DNA of 64,000 nucleotides from Pseudomonas sp. MRSN 12121 (GTDB lineage: Bacteria; Pseudomonadota; Gammaproteobacteria; Pseudomonadales; Pseudomonadaceae): positions 3,185,388 to 3,249,387 of the forward strand of contig NZ_CP010892.1 in the NCBI RefSeq assembly GCF_000931465.1, written 5' to 3'. The stretch's first letter is position 1. Each line of letters opens with the position of its first letter. Shown piece after piece: positions 44,020-53,362 of this stretch. The notes beneath the pieces were generated by a model. The model was given only the letters and a program-made list of their open reading frames with translations. It did not search any database and had not been told where the DNA came from. The translations under genes were made by a program, and so were the position numbers.

Positions 44020-46074
44020 TCAGTCCTCGCGTTTGACCACCAGGGTCAGGATGTCGTAGCTGGCCACCAGTTCGCCCAGCTGGTTGGTGACTTCGACGTC
44101 CCAGGCCACCACGCCCTGGGGAATGCCCTGCGGGCTCTGCTTGCCCTGGTCGATCTTGCGCTTGCAGGTCAGGCGCGCCTGGATGGTGTCGCCAATGCCC
44201 ACCGGGTTGATGAAGCGCAGGGTGTCCAGGCCGTAATTGGCCAGTACCGGGCCCGGTGCCGGGGAGACGAACAGCCCGGCCGCCGCCGACAGCACGAAGT
44301 AGCCGTGGGCGATGCGTTTGCCGAACTGCGATTCCCTGGCCGCGATCTCGTCGAAGTGCATATAGAAGTGGTCGCCGGACAGGCAGCCGAAATTCACCAG
44401 GTCGGCCTCGGTGACCGTGCGCCTGTGGGTCAGCAGCGACTCGCCGATCTGCAGGTCCTGGAAATACCGGCGGAACGGATGCACCTCGCTCTCGATAACC
44501 CGGGCGCCGCGCACGTACTCGCCGGTCACGGCCGCCAGCATGGTGGGCGAGCCTTGCACCGCCGCCCGTTGCAGGTAGTGCTTCACCGCCCGCAGGCCGC
44601 CGAGCTCTTCGCCGCCACCGGCGCGGCCCGGGCCACCGTGCTTGAGTTGCGGCAGCGGCGAACCATGGCCGGTGGATTCGGCGGCGGATTCGCGGTCCAG
44701 TACCAGCAACCGCCCGTGCCAGGCTGCGGCCACCGGGATGACCCGGGCGGCGATGCGCGGGTCCCGGGTGACGAGGCTGGCCACCAGGCTGCCTTTGCCC
44801 CGGGCGGCCAGAACGAGGGCTTCGTCGAGGTCGTCATAGGCCATCAATGTGCTGACCGGGCCGAACGCCTCGATGTCGTGGGCGCCACCTTCGGCATGTG
44901 GATCGCGGGCCAGCAGCAGGGTCGGGGCGAAGAACGCGCCCTGGCTGGTGTTTGCCCCGCGTGGCTCGAAGCCGTCCCGCGCGCCGAATACCAGGTCGCT
45001 GCTCTGCAACAGGCTCTCCAGGCGTTCGGCCACGTCGCGCTGCTGGTCGTGGGAGGCCAGTGCGCCCATGCGCACGCCGTCCACCGACGGATCGCCGACC
45101 ACCACCTTGGCCAGCCGCTCGCGCAGGCGGCTGGCCACCGCATCGATGTGCCTGGCGGGGACTATGGCGCGGCGAATGGCGGTGCATTTCTGCCCGGCCT
45201 TGACGGTCATTTCCCGGGCCACTTCCTTGACGAATAGCTCGAATTCCTCGTCGTCGGGGCTCACGTCCGGGGCCAGGATCGCGCAATTCAGCGAGTCGGC
45301 CTCGGCGTTGAACGGCACGCCGTGGCGAATCAGCTGCGGGTTGGCGCGAAGCTTGGTCGCGGTCTCGGCGGAGCCGGTGAAGGTCAGCACGTCCTGGCCT
45401 TGCAGGCGATCGAGCAGGTCGCCAGTGCTGCCGATCACCAGTTGCAGGCTGCCGGTCGGTAGCAGCCCGGACTGGTCCATCAGCCGCACCACGGCCTCGG
45501 TCAGGTAGCTGGTGGCGGTGGCCGGCTTGACGATGCACGGCATGCCGGCGAGGAAGCTCGGGGCGAATTTTTCCAGCAGGCCCCAGATCGGAAAGTTGAA
45601 GGCGTTGATATGCACCGCCAGGCCACCACGAGGCACCAGGATATGGGTGCCGGCGAAGCTGCCAAGCTTGCTCAGCTGCAGCGCGGGGCCTTCGTGGAGG
45701 ATGTTGCCCGAGGGTAGTTCCCGCGAACCCAGGCTGGCGTAGGTGAACAGGGTGCTGTTACCGCCTTCGATGTCGATCCAGCTGTCGGCGCGGGTGGCGC
45801 CGCTGTGGTGGGAGATCGCGTACAGCTGCTCCTTGCGTTCGCTCAGGTACAGCGCCAGCGCCTTGAGCCGCTGGGCACGCTGCTGGAAGTCCAGGGCCAT
45901 CAGCGAGGTGTTGCCCTGGCGCCGGCCATGCTCGAGGGCTTCGGCGAAATCCGGGCGCTCTTCGTGGGTGCGGGCCAGTTCGTGGCCGTCGATGGCGCTG
46001 CGCAGCACCTGGGCGCCGTGTTGGCCGATCCAGCGGCCGGCGATGAAGCTTTGCAGGGTAGGGGCGTGAGTCAT
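44020..46074 (-). CDS. paaZ: Bifunctional oxepin-CoA hydrolase / aldehyde dehydrogenase PaaZ
   Basis: A 684-aa fusion. Residues 1 to about 520 form an aldehyde dehydrogenase domain, with Glu in FNAEADSLNCAIL and the catalytic Cys297 in KAGQKCTAIRR. The C-terminal part, about 530-680, is a MaoC hydratase: LVNFGCLSGDHFYMHFDEIAARESQFGKRIAHGYFVLS, with Asp and His near 568. The hydratase part opens the oxepin-CoA ring, and the dehydrogenase part oxidises the resulting semialdehyde to 3-oxo-5,6-dehydrosuberyl-CoA. It is last in the leftward paaABCDE unit. The ATG 46074 is 7 nt after GGAGGA. Confidence 0.93.
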   Translation of the reverse strand: MTHAPTLQSFIAGRWIGQHGAQVLRSAIDGHELARTHEERPDFAEALEHGRRQGNTSLMALDFQQRAQRLKALALYLSERKEQLYAISHHSGATRADSWIDIEGGNSTLFTYASLGSRELPSGNILHEGPALQLSKLGSFAGTHILVPRGGLAVHINAFNFPIWGLLEKFAPSFLAGMPCIVKPATATSYLTEAVVRLMDQSGLLPTGSLQLVIGSTGDLLDRLQGQDVLTFTGSAETATKLRANPQLIRHGVPFNAEADSLNCAILAPDVSPDDEEFELFVKEVAREMTVKAGQKCTAIRRAIVPARHIDAVASRLRERLAKVVVGDPSVDGVRMGALASHDQQRDVAERLESLLQSSDLVFGARDGFEPRGANTSQGAFFAPTLLLARDPHAEGGAHDIEAFGPVSTLMAYDDLDEALVLAARGKGSLVASLVTRDPRIAARVIPVAAAWHGRLLVLDRESAAESTGHGSPLPQLKHGGPGRAGGGEELGGLRAVKHYLQRAAVQGSPTMLAAVTGEYVRGARVIESEVHPFRRYFQDLQIGESLLTHRRTVTEADLVNFGCLSGDHFYMHFDEIAARESQFGKRIAHGYFVLSAAAGLFVSPAPGPVLANYGLDTLRFINPVGIGDTIQARLTCKRKIDQGKQSPQGIPQGVVAWDVEVTNQLGELVASYDILTLVVKRED

Positions 46075-46132
46075 CACGGTTCCTCCGGGGGGTGAATGAG
46101 GCCGGCGCGGCCCGCGACCGCGCCGGCGGGGT

Positions 46133-47380
46133 TTACCAAAGGGCCAGGGTGTAGCCGAGGATCAGGCGGTTCTCGTCGAGATCGGTGGTCAGGCCGTTGC
46201 CCGAGCGAAAGCTCAGGTTGCGCCAGCGGATGCTCAAGTCCCTGAGCGGTCCGCTCTGGATCACGTAGGTGATGTCGGTGTCGCGCTCAGTCTCGCGGCC
46301 GTTGTCGACCGCGCCTGCCTTGACGTGGCGACCGTCGGTGTAGCGGGTCATGAAGGTCAGGCCGGGCAGGCCCAGCGCCGCGAAGTCATAGTCGTAGCGC
46401 AGTTGCCAGGAGTCTTCCTCGGCACGGGTGTAGGTGTTGTAGGTCACCAGGTTGACCACGTAGGGATCGCTACCGTTGAGGAACGGGAAGGCGCTGTCGC
46501 CGGACAGTTGCTGCCAGGTGGCGCTGATTTTGTGCGCGCCCTTGATCAGGCTGAACAGGCTGTTGAAGTTTCGGTTGTCGATCCGTCCGGCGCGTTCGGC
46601 GCCGTCGCCGCGGCTGTCGAAGTAGCGCAGGTCGCTGCGCAGGGTGAAACCGCCGCCCAGGGGCTGGGTATGCAGCAGGCCGAGGTAGTGCTGGCGATAG
46701 ATCTGTTCGAGCTTGCCGTAGTAGTAGCTCAGGCTCAGTTGCGGGCTGAAGGCGTAGCTGCCGCCGGCGAAGTCGAAGTGATCGCTGCGAGCGGCACCGT
46801 AGCCGATGTCGTCGTTGCTCGAGGAGTCCCGCAGATTGGCTGCGGTCAGGCGCCCGGCATTCACCGACAGGCCGCTGATTTCCTGGCTGGTCAGCAGGCC
46901 GCCCTTGAACGTCGAGCCGAGCAGGCGGGTGTCGTTGTAGGTGGCGATGGGTAGCAGCGGTTGCAGGGTGCCGATCTTCAAGATGCTTTTCGACAGGCGC
47001 AGCTTGCCGGTCAGGCCCAGCTCGCTGAACTCGTCCGCCGGCTCATGGCTGTCGGGGCCGAACGGCAGCAGGCCGGTGCCGCGGCGGTCGGGGCTGGAGT
47101 CGAGTTTCAAGCCCAGCTCGCCAAGGGCGTCCAGGCCGAAACCCAGGGTGCCCTCGGTGTAGCCCGACTCGATCCGCGCGGTGAAGCCCTGGGCCCATTC
47201 CTCGGCCTTGGACTGCGCGGCATTGGCCTGGCGAAAGTCACGGTTGAGGTAGTGGTTGCGCATCTCGATCCGCGCCTTGCTGTCGCCGGCGAAGTCGGCC
47301 AGCGCCAAGGGGCTGAACAGACCCAGCGCGGCCATGGCCGGCAGCAGGTATTGGGGTGAAACGATGGAAGCGGGGTTCAT
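46133..47380 (-). CDS. OprD-family porin, probable phenylacetate channel (PhaK/OpdK-like)
   Basis: A 415-aa outer-membrane protein with a signal peptide ending LALA|DFAGDSKARIEMRNHYLNRDFRQ, which is the characteristic N-terminal strand of OprD-family channels. Further typical stretches are WAQGFTARIESGYTEGTLGFGLDALGELGLKLDSS and GKLRLSKSILKIGTLQPLLP, with a C-terminal aromatic residue. Position between the symporter gene and paaZ, in the same orientation, points to the phenylacetate-specific porin known from Pseudomonas paa/pha clusters. Specificity is inferred from context. Confidence 0.83.
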   Translation of the reverse strand: MNPASIVSPQYLLPAMAALGLFSPLALADFAGDSKARIEMRNHYLNRDFRQANAAQSKAEEWAQGFTARIESGYTEGTLGFGLDALGELGLKLDSSPDRRGTGLLPFGPDSHEPADEFSELGLTGKLRLSKSILKIGTLQPLLPIATYNDTRLLGSTFKGGLLTSQEISGLSVNAGRLTAANLRDSSSNDDIGYGAARSDHFDFAGGSYAFSPQLSLSYYYGKLEQIYRQHYLGLLHTQPLGGGFTLRSDLRYFDSRGDGAERAGRIDNRNFNSLFSLIKGAHKISATWQQLSGDSAFPFLNGSDPYVVNLVTYNTYTRAEEDSWQLRYDYDFAALGLPGLTFMTRYTDGRHVKAGAVDNGRETERDTDITYVIQSGPLRDLSIRWRNLSFRSGNGLTTDLDENRLILGYTLALW

Positions 47381-47413
47381 TGTTGTTATTCCCTGTCATC
47401 GATCGGAACGGGT

Positions 47414-49060
47414 TCAGTGTTTGCTGGCGCCGGACGCACCGATGCCGGTCATCGAGCGGATGAATTGCGCGAGGTAGCGACCCCGTTCCAGCTCGGCCCG
47501 TGCCGAGGTGTCGGTCACCGAGAACAGCCAGGCACTGCAGAACGCCAGGCTCATGGAGAACAGCGCCGGGTTGGAGTAAGGGAACAGCGCCCGCTCGTGA
47601 TGCAGGACGTTGACCCACACCGCCGGGCTCAGCACCAGCAGCACGATCGCCGAGACCAGCCCGGCCAGGCTGCCGCCCACCGCGCCGCGGGTGGTCAGGC
47701 CTTTCCAGAACATGGAAAGAAACAGCACCGGGAAATTCACCGAGGCGGCGATGGCCAGCACCAGTCCGGACAGGAAGGCGATGTTCTGCGACTCGAACAG
47801 CAGGCCGAGGACAATCGCCAGCACGCCGATGCACAGGGTGGCGATGCGCGACACACGCATCTCCTGCTGCTCGCTGGCCTGGCCCTTGCGCAGCACGCAG
47901 GCATACAGGTCGTGGGACACCGCCGAGGCACCGGACAGCGCCAGGCCGGCGACCACCGCGAGGATGGTGGCGAAGGCCACCGCCGAGATGAAGCCGAGGA
48001 ACAGGTTGCCGCCCACCGCCTGGGCCAGGTGCACGGCGATCATGTTGCCGCCGCCGATGATCGCGCCGCTGCCATCGCGGAACGCCGGATCGGTGCCGAC
48101 CATGACGATCGCGCCGAAGCCGACCACGATCAGCAGCAGATAGAAGTAGCCGATGAAACCGGTGGCGTAGAACACGCTCTTGCGCGCTTCCTTGGCGTCG
48201 TTGACGGTAAAGAAGCGCATCAGGATGTGCGGCAGGCCGGCGGTGCCGAACATCATGCCCAGGCCCAGGGAAATGGCGTCGACGGGGTTCGACAGTAGGC
48301 CACCGGGGGCCATGATCGCACTGCCCTTGGCATGCACGGCGCTGGCCCCGGCGAACATCGCCTCGGTGCTGAAGCCGAAATGCCTGAGCACCATGAAGGC
48401 CATGAAGCTGGTGCCGAACAGCAGCATCACCGCCTTGATGATCTGCACCCAGGTGGTGGCGAGCATGCCGCCAAAGGTCACGTAGAACACCATCAGCACG
48501 CCGACCAGCATCACCGCGTAGAGGTAGCTGATACCGAACAGCAGCTCGATCAGCTTGCCGGCGCCGACCATCTGCGCCACCAGGTACATCAGGGCCACGG
48601 TCAGGGTGCCGAAGGCTGAGGTCAGGCGCACCGGGGTCTGTTCCAGGCGATAGGAGACCACGTCGGCGAAGGTGTACTTGCCCAGGTTGCGCAGGCGCTC
48701 GGCGATCAGGAACAGGATGATCGGCCAGCCCGCGAGTACCCCCAGGGCATACAGCAGGCCGTCGTAGCCGTTGAGGAACATCATCGCCGAGATCCCCAGG
48801 AAGGAGGCCGCGGAGATCATGTCGCCAGCGATTGCCAGGCCATTCTGCAAACCGCTCATGCCGCCGCCGGCGGTATAGAAGTCGCTGGCCGAGCGGGTGC
48901 GCAGGGCGGCCCACCGGGTGACGCCGAGGGTGAACAGGACAAACACCAGGAACATGCCGATGGCATTCCAGTTCAAGGGCCGCGTGCTGTCTTCGGCGGC
49001 CAGCGCCAGGTCGGTGGCGAACACACAGGGCAGGGCGAACAACGCGAGCAAGCGCTTCAT
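47414..49060 (-). CDS. paaL: Solute:sodium symporter, ActP/PaaL-like (phenylacetate uptake)
   Basis: A 548-aa permease with a signal-like N-terminus and about 13 membrane helices. It belongs to the SSS family: [70 protein letters not shown] and [24 protein letters not shown], all close to acetate permease ActP. In P. putida the equivalent gene of the pha cluster encodes the phenylacetate permease. Here it lies between the DUF485 gene (4-nt overlap) and the porin, within the paa unit. Acetate transport cannot be ruled out from sequence. Confidence 0.75.
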   Translation of the reverse strand: MKRLLALFALPCVFATDLALAAEDSTRPLNWNAIGMFLVFVLFTLGVTRWAALRTRSASDFYTAGGGMSGLQNGLAIAGDMISAASFLGISAMMFLNGYDGLLYALGVLAGWPIILFLIAERLRNLGKYTFADVVSYRLEQTPVRLTSAFGTLTVALMYLVAQMVGAGKLIELLFGISYLYAVMLVGVLMVFYVTFGGMLATTWVQIIKAVMLLFGTSFMAFMVLRHFGFSTEAMFAGASAVHAKGSAIMAPGGLLSNPVDAISLGLGMMFGTAGLPHILMRFFTVNDAKEARKSVFYATGFIGYFYLLLIVVGFGAIVMVGTDPAFRDGSGAIIGGGNMIAVHLAQAVGGNLFLGFISAVAFATILAVVAGLALSGASAVSHDLYACVLRKGQASEQQEMRVSRIATLCIGVLAIVLGLLFESQNIAFLSGLVLAIAASVNFPVLFLSMFWKGLTTRGAVGGSLAGLVSAIVLLVLSPAVWVNVLHHERALFPYSNPALFSMSLAFCSAWLFSVTDTSARAELERGRYLAQFIRSMTGIGASGASKH

Positions 49061-49365
49061 TGGGCGCACTCCTGCTTGAGCTTTTCGTTCAGCGGGTCGA
49101 TCACGTGGTTGGCGCGATAGACGTAGAAGCCGGTGAGGGCGAAGGCCAGCAGCACGATTGCCACGCCGACCAGCATGCCGACCGTGGTGACTCCGCCGGC
49201 CAGCGAGCGGCCCAGGGTGCTGGGGGAGAACGCCACCAGCAGCACGAAGCCGTAATAGATCACCAGCATGGCCAGGGTCAGGGACCAGTAGAGGTTCTGT
49301 TTGCGGCGCACCAGCTGGATGAAGTCGGGGTGCCGGCGGATCTGTTCGATGTCTTGCGGGGTCAT
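49057..49365 (-). CDS. DUF485 membrane protein (YjcH-like), partner of the symporter
   Basis: A 102-aa protein with two membrane helices ([24 protein letters not shown] and [25 protein letters not shown]). It begins [23 protein letters not shown], the usual DUF485 opening. It overlaps the symporter gene by 4 nt. The pairing of DUF485 and an ActP-type symporter is conserved in many bacteria, so it is probably an accessory subunit. Confidence 0.85.
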   Translation of the reverse strand: MTPQDIEQIRRHPDFIQLVRRKQNLYWSLTLAMLVIYYGFVLLVAFSPSTLGRSLAGGVTTVGMLVGVAIVLLAFALTGFYVYRANHVIDPLNEKLKQECAQ

Positions 49366-49459
49366 GGGAGCGCTCTCTCGATGTTGTTTTTGTTGTGGGT
49401 GAAACGCGGTGTGGGTTTTGCGCCGGGCCAGTCGAGGCCTGGCAGCGGCCATGGGGGGA

Positions 49460-50536
49460 TCAGAGCTGGTCGAAGTCCAGCACCACCTTGTCGCTGATCG
49501 GGAATGACTGGCACGACAGCACGTAGCCGGCGGCCACTTCGTAATCCTCGAGGGCGTGGTTGCTGTCCATCTCCACTTCGCCTTCGATCACCTTGCATTT
49601 GCAGGTGGAGCACACCCCGGCGCGGCACGAATAGGGCAGTTCGGCGCCCTGGGCGTTGCCGGCGTCGAGGATGCTCTGGCTGTTGCGCGGCAGGTCGAAG
49701 GCCAGGGCGCGACCGTCGCTGATCACGGTGACCTGGCTGACCGCCGCGTCATGCTGGCGTGCCGCTTCGCGCGCCTCGCGCCGCTGTTGGTTGCCAGCGG
49801 CGGCGAATAGCTCGAAATGAATACGCTCGGCGGCCATGCCGTGGGCCTTGAGGCTGTCGCGCACGGTTTCGGTCATCTCCTGCGGGCCGCAGATGAAGGC
49901 GGCGTCCAGCGCCTGGACGTCGAGCCAGCGAGAGAACAGCCGGGCGCATTTTTCGCTGTCGATCCGCCCGTTGTAGAGGTCGACGTCCTGCTGTTCGCGG
50001 CTGAACACGAAGATCAGGTTCAGGCGTTGCAGGTAGCGGTTTTTCAAGTCCTCCAGCTGCTCGCGAAACAGCGCGGCGGAGCTTGCGCGGTTGCCGTACA
50101 GCAGGGTGAAGCGGCTGTGGGGCTCGGTTTCCAGGGTGCTCTTGATGATCGACAGGATCGGCGTGATGCCGCTGCCGGCCGCCACCGCCAGGTACTGGCC
50201 ATGGCGCGCAGGGTCGAGTTCGACATGAAAGTGCCCGGCGGGGGGCATCACGTCCAGGCAGTGGCCGGGCTCCAGGCGTTCATTGGCGAACGCGGAAAAA
50301 CGCCCGCCGGCCACGCGCTTGACGGCAATGCGCAGTTCACCGTCGTTGATCCCGGTGCAGATCGAATAGGAGCGGCGAACTTCCTCGCCATCCAGCTGGG
50401 TACGCATCACCAGGTGCTGGCCCTGGGTGAAATGGAAGCTGTCTTGCAGGTGCTGCGGAATCTCGAAGGCGATGGATACCGCGTCGCGGGTTTCGCTGCG
50501 CACATCCTTGATGGTCAGGCGGTGGAATTTGCTCAT
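49460..50536 (-). CDS. paaE: Phenylacetyl-CoA epoxidase reductase subunit PaaE
   Basis: A 358-aa NADPH reductase: FAD-binding RRSYSICTGI, the NADPH-binding region LAVAAGSGITPILSIIKSTL, FICGPQEMTETVRDSLKAHG, and a C-terminal plant-type [2Fe-2S] domain, PYSCRAGVCSTCKCKVIEGE...LSCQ. It passes electrons to the diiron subunits PaaA/PaaC. It follows paaD by 24 nt and has a GAACCATC-type ribosome site. Length is normal. Confidence 0.95.
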   Translation of the reverse strand: MSKFHRLTIKDVRSETRDAVSIAFEIPQHLQDSFHFTQGQHLVMRTQLDGEEVRRSYSICTGINDGELRIAVKRVAGGRFSAFANERLEPGHCLDVMPPAGHFHVELDPARHGQYLAVAAGSGITPILSIIKSTLETEPHSRFTLLYGNRASSAALFREQLEDLKNRYLQRLNLIFVFSREQQDVDLYNGRIDSEKCARLFSRWLDVQALDAAFICGPQEMTETVRDSLKAHGMAAERIHFELFAAAGNQQRREAREAARQHDAAVSQVTVISDGRALAFDLPRNSQSILDAGNAQGAELPYSCRAGVCSTCKCKVIEGEVEMDSNHALEDYEVAAGYVLSCQSFPISDKVVLDFDQL

Positions 50537-50560
50537 GATGGTTCTCCCACGGGTACGGCG

Positions 50561-51094
50561 TCAGATGCACTTGAAATAGTCGAACGGTTCCAGGCAGTCC
50601 CGGCAGCGATGCAACGCCTTGCAGGCGGTCGAGCCGAATTCGCTGATCTGTTCGGTGTGGGCGCTGCCGCATTGCGGGCAGCGGATGTCGGCGCTGTCGC
50701 CCATCAGGCTGCGCTTGCCGCGACTGCCCGCGGGCGGGGCGATGCCGTAGGCCCGCAGTCGTTCGTGGCCGCCGTCGGTGATCCAGTCGGTGCTCCAGGC
50801 TGGGGTCAGCCGGCGCTGCAGCCGGGGCGCGGAAAACCCGGCGATCTCAAGGGCGGCGCGGATGTCGCCCTCGATCACTTCGGTGGCCGGGCAGCCGGAA
50901 TAGGTCGGGGTGACCACCACCTGCAGGTGGCCGTCGTGCCAGCCGAGGTCACGGACGATACCCAGGTCGACCACGCTGACTACCGGCACCTCCGGGTCCA
51001 TGACTGTACCCAGCACGCTCCAGGCCGCCTCCAGGTCGCCCGGCCGCAGGGCGCGGGCGCCGCGGTCGCTGGAAATCAGCTCACCAGGTCGCAT
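50561..51094 (-). CDS. paaD: Phenylacetyl-CoA epoxidase accessory protein PaaD
   Basis: A 177-aa protein. The N-terminal MIP18/DUF59-type domain is WSVLGTVMDPEVPVVSVVDLGIVRDLGWHDGHLQVVVTPTYSGCPATEVIEGDI with its conserved Cys. The C-terminal half has a Cys-rich element (RCPQCGSAHTEQISEFGSTACKALHRCRDC). PaaD is needed for activity and is thought to help insert or maturate the Fe-S cluster of PaaE. Its ATG at 51094 overlaps paaC by 14 nt. Confidence 0.92.
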   Translation of the reverse strand: MRPGELISSDRGARALRPGDLEAAWSVLGTVMDPEVPVVSVVDLGIVRDLGWHDGHLQVVVTPTYSGCPATEVIEGDIRAALEIAGFSAPRLQRRLTPAWSTDWITDGGHERLRAYGIAPPAGSRGKRSLMGDSADIRCPQCGSAHTEQISEFGSTACKALHRCRDCLEPFDYFKCI

Positions 51095-51842
51095 CGGGGT
51101 AGGCTCGGGGCAGCGCCTGCATTTCCGCCAGCAGAATGCCCAGGTGTTCGCTGTGCAGGCCGCGACGGGCGTCCAGGTAGAAATGGCTGGGGGGCGGTGG
51201 CAGGGGCAGGGTGGCGCGGGCGAAGACCTGCGCCACCGTGGCCTGCCAGGCACTGGCGACCTGCACGGGGTCGGCGCTGATACCGGCGTAGTGCAGGTGG
51301 TTGTCGGCTTCGTCGCAGGTGCTCAGTTCGACAGTGAAGCGCCAGAGCTGGGGAATCGCCTCCAGCATGCGCTGGTGGCTGTGTTCGGTGCCGTCGCCCA
51401 GGCGTTCGACCCATTCGCCGGAGCGGCGCAGGTGATAGGTGACTTCCTTCAGCGCCTTGGCGGCGATCCCGGCGATGCGTTCGTCGCTGGATCGGACCAG
51501 GCCCTTGAGCACTTCCAGGTGCCAGGCGTCGTAGAGAAACTGCTTGAGCATGGTCACGGCGAAATCGCCGTTGGGTTGTTCCACCAGCAGCAGGTTGCGG
51601 TAGGCCCGCTCGTCGCGGCGGAAGGCCAGGTGGTCGGCGTCGCGGCCGTCTGCCAGCAGCTCGGCCGCGTAGTCCAGCCAGTTGCGCGCCTGGCCCACCA
51701 GGTCGAGGCCGACGTTCATCAGCGCCAGTTCTTCTTCCAGGACTGGCGCGCGGCCGCACCACTGGCACAGGCGCTGGCCCTGGATCAGGGCGCTGTCGCC
51801 CAGGCGCAGCAGGTACTGGATCAGTTGGTTTTGTGTGTTCAT
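51081..51842 (-). CDS. paaC: Phenylacetyl-CoA epoxidase structural subunit PaaC
   Basis: A 253-aa ferritin-like protein: MNTQNQLIQYLLRLGDSALIQGQRLCQWCGRAPVLEEELALMNVGLDLVGQARNWLDYAAEL, KALKEVTYHLRRSGEWVERLGDGTEHSH and FTVELSTCDEAD. It forms a complex with PaaA and supports the catalytic subunit but lacks a full diiron set. It lies 8 nt after paaB and overlaps paaD. The correct ATG is the one at 51842. Confidence 0.94.
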   Translation of the reverse strand: MNTQNQLIQYLLRLGDSALIQGQRLCQWCGRAPVLEEELALMNVGLDLVGQARNWLDYAAELLADGRDADHLAFRRDERAYRNLLLVEQPNGDFAVTMLKQFLYDAWHLEVLKGLVRSSDERIAGIAAKALKEVTYHLRRSGEWVERLGDGTEHSHQRMLEAIPQLWRFTVELSTCDEADNHLHYAGISADPVQVASAWQATVAQVFARATLPLPPPPSHFYLDARRGLHSEHLGILLAEMQALPRAYPDATW

Positions 51843-51850
51843 GCCCGACC

Positions 51851-52132
51851 TCACATATGCCCGACTTCGGCCGGTAGCTCGTAGAAGCTGGCGTGGCGAT
51901 AGACCTTGTCGTCCGCCGGATCGAACAGCGGGTCCTTTTCGTCCGGGGACGAGGCGATGATCAGGGCCGAGGGCACTACCCACAGGCTCACGCCTTCGCT
52001 GCGGCGGGTGTAGAGCTCGCGGGCGTTCTCGATGGCCATGGCGCTGTCGGCGGCATGCACGCTGCCCACATGCTTGTGGTTGAGGCCGTGCTTGCTGCGC
52101 ACGAAGACTTCGAAGAGGGTCCATTCAGACAT
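51851..52132 (-). CDS. paaB: Phenylacetyl-CoA epoxidase subunit PaaB
   Basis: A 93-aa protein with the typical PaaB sequence WTLFEVFVRSKHGLNHKHVGSVHAADSAMAIENARELYTRRSEGVSLWVVPSALI. PaaB is a small subunit, structurally ferredoxin-like, that bridges complexes and is required in vivo. It lies between paaA and paaC and has its own ribosome site. Confidence 0.95.
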   Translation of the reverse strand: MSEWTLFEVFVRSKHGLNHKHVGSVHAADSAMAIENARELYTRRSEGVSLWVVPSALIIASSPDEKDPLFDPADDKVYRHASFYELPAEVGHM

Positions 52133-52194
52133 AAGGGTGACTCCACATCAGGGGCACAAGCGCTGTAACCCGGGCCGCAGGCCGCGGCCTGGGT

Positions 52195-53184
52195 TCATGC
52201 GGCGTTTTTGTCGGTTTTCTTGCGGGCGTGGGCGACTGCGGCTTCGCGTACCCAGGCGCCGTTCTCGATGGCTTTGCGGCGGGTGGCGACGCGTTCCTGG
52301 TTGCAAGGGCCGTTGCCCTTGAGCACCTCGTAGAATTCGTCCCATTGGATCTCGCCGAAGTCGTAGTGGCCGCGTTCGGAGTTCCACGCCAGGTCCGGGT
52401 CCGGGCAGGTGCAGCCGAGCAGCTCCAGCTGCGGGATGGTCTGGTCGATGAAGCGCTGGCGCAGTTCGTCGTTGCTCTGGCGCTTGATCTTCCAGGCCAT
52501 CGATTGCGCGCTGTTGGGCGAGTGTTCGTCGCTGGGGCCGAACATCATCAGGGCCGGCCACCACAGGCGGTTGATGGCGTCCTGGACCATGTCCTTCTGC
52601 GCCTGGTTACCCTCGCGCATCATGGTCAGGAGGATTTCGTAGCCCTGGCGCTGGTGGAAGCTCTCTTCCTTGCAGATGCGCACCATGGCCCGGGAGTAGG
52701 GGCCGTAGGAGGTTCGTTGCAGCACCACCTGGTTGACGATCGCCGCACCATCCACCAGCCAGCCCACCGCGCCCATGTCGGCCCAGTTCAGCGTTGGGTA
52801 GTTGAAGATGCTGGAGTACTTGGCGCGGCCGCTGTGCAGCTTGGCGATTTCCTCGTCGCGGTCGGCGCCCAGGGTCTCCATGGCGCTGTACAGGTACAGG
52901 CCGTGGCCGGCTTCGTCCTGGATCTTGGCCATCAGTTGCAGCTTGCGCTTGAGAGTCGGGGCGCGGGTTACCCAGTTACCTTCCGGCAGCATGCCGACGA
53001 TTTCCGAATGGGCGTGCTGGGAGATCTGCCGGATCAGGGTTTGCCGGTAGGCATCCGGCATCCAGTTCTTGGCTTCGATCTTGATTTCCGCATCGATTTT
53101 TTCTTGGAAGGCACGTTCCTGTTCGGACATCTGCGAATAGGGCTTGATGCTTTTGACTCCGGTCTCTATCAGCTGTGCGTACAT
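52195..53184 (-). CDS. paaA: Phenylacetyl-CoA epoxidase catalytic subunit PaaA
   Basis: A 329-aa diiron subunit. It begins [50 protein letters not shown] and has the ferritin-like helices carrying the iron ligands: [38 protein letters not shown] and [18 protein letters not shown]. It adds oxygen to phenylacetyl-CoA to form the 1,2-epoxide. It is the first gene of the paaABCDE unit. GGAGACCC is just upstream of the ATG at 53184, and candidate PaaX sites lie at 53233-53291. Confidence 0.95.
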   Translation of the reverse strand: MYAQLIETGVKSIKPYSQMSEQERAFQEKIDAEIKIEAKNWMPDAYRQTLIRQISQHAHSEIVGMLPEGNWVTRAPTLKRKLQLMAKIQDEAGHGLYLYSAMETLGADRDEEIAKLHSGRAKYSSIFNYPTLNWADMGAVGWLVDGAAIVNQVVLQRTSYGPYSRAMVRICKEESFHQRQGYEILLTMMREGNQAQKDMVQDAINRLWWPALMMFGPSDEHSPNSAQSMAWKIKRQSNDELRQRFIDQTIPQLELLGCTCPDPDLAWNSERGHYDFGEIQWDEFYEVLKGNGPCNQERVATRRKAIENGAWVREAAVAHARKKTDKNAA

Positions 53185-53232
53185 GGTGGGTCTCCTGCCG
53201 TGAAGGATTGCCTGGGCATAGGGAACTTTATA

Positions 53233-53291
53233 TGTGATACAAAAATAAATATCAAACACAAAATAAAGTGTCATATGTTTTTTCGTATCGC
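53233..53291. promoter_or_regulatory. Candidate PaaX operator pair upstream of paaA
   Basis: TGTGATACAAAAATAA (53233-53248) faces GCGATACGAAAAAA read on the minus strand (53278-53291). The pair sits in an AT-rich 75-nt stretch, 50-110 nt upstream of the paaA ATG. Matching elements occur in the paaF-paaY intergenic region. E. coli PaaX uses a TGTGATTC-like half-site, which resembles the TGYGATAC seen here. Binding by this PaaX is inferred. Confidence 0.6.
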
Positions 53292-53320
53292 TTTGCTTGC
53301 CACAGGTTTTCGCGAAGGCG

Positions 53321-53346
53321 AAAAAAAGCCCCGCCGAAGCGAGGCC
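53321..53346 (-). terminator. Terminator of the paaFGHIJK unit
   Basis: The stem GCCCCGC / GCGAGGC (53328-53334 and 53339-53345) with a CGAA loop is followed on the minus strand by seven T. It lies just after paaK and in front of the paaA promoter region, so it separates the two leftward paa units. Confidence 0.82.
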
Positions 53347-53362
53347 TTGAGAGGCAGTGGGC

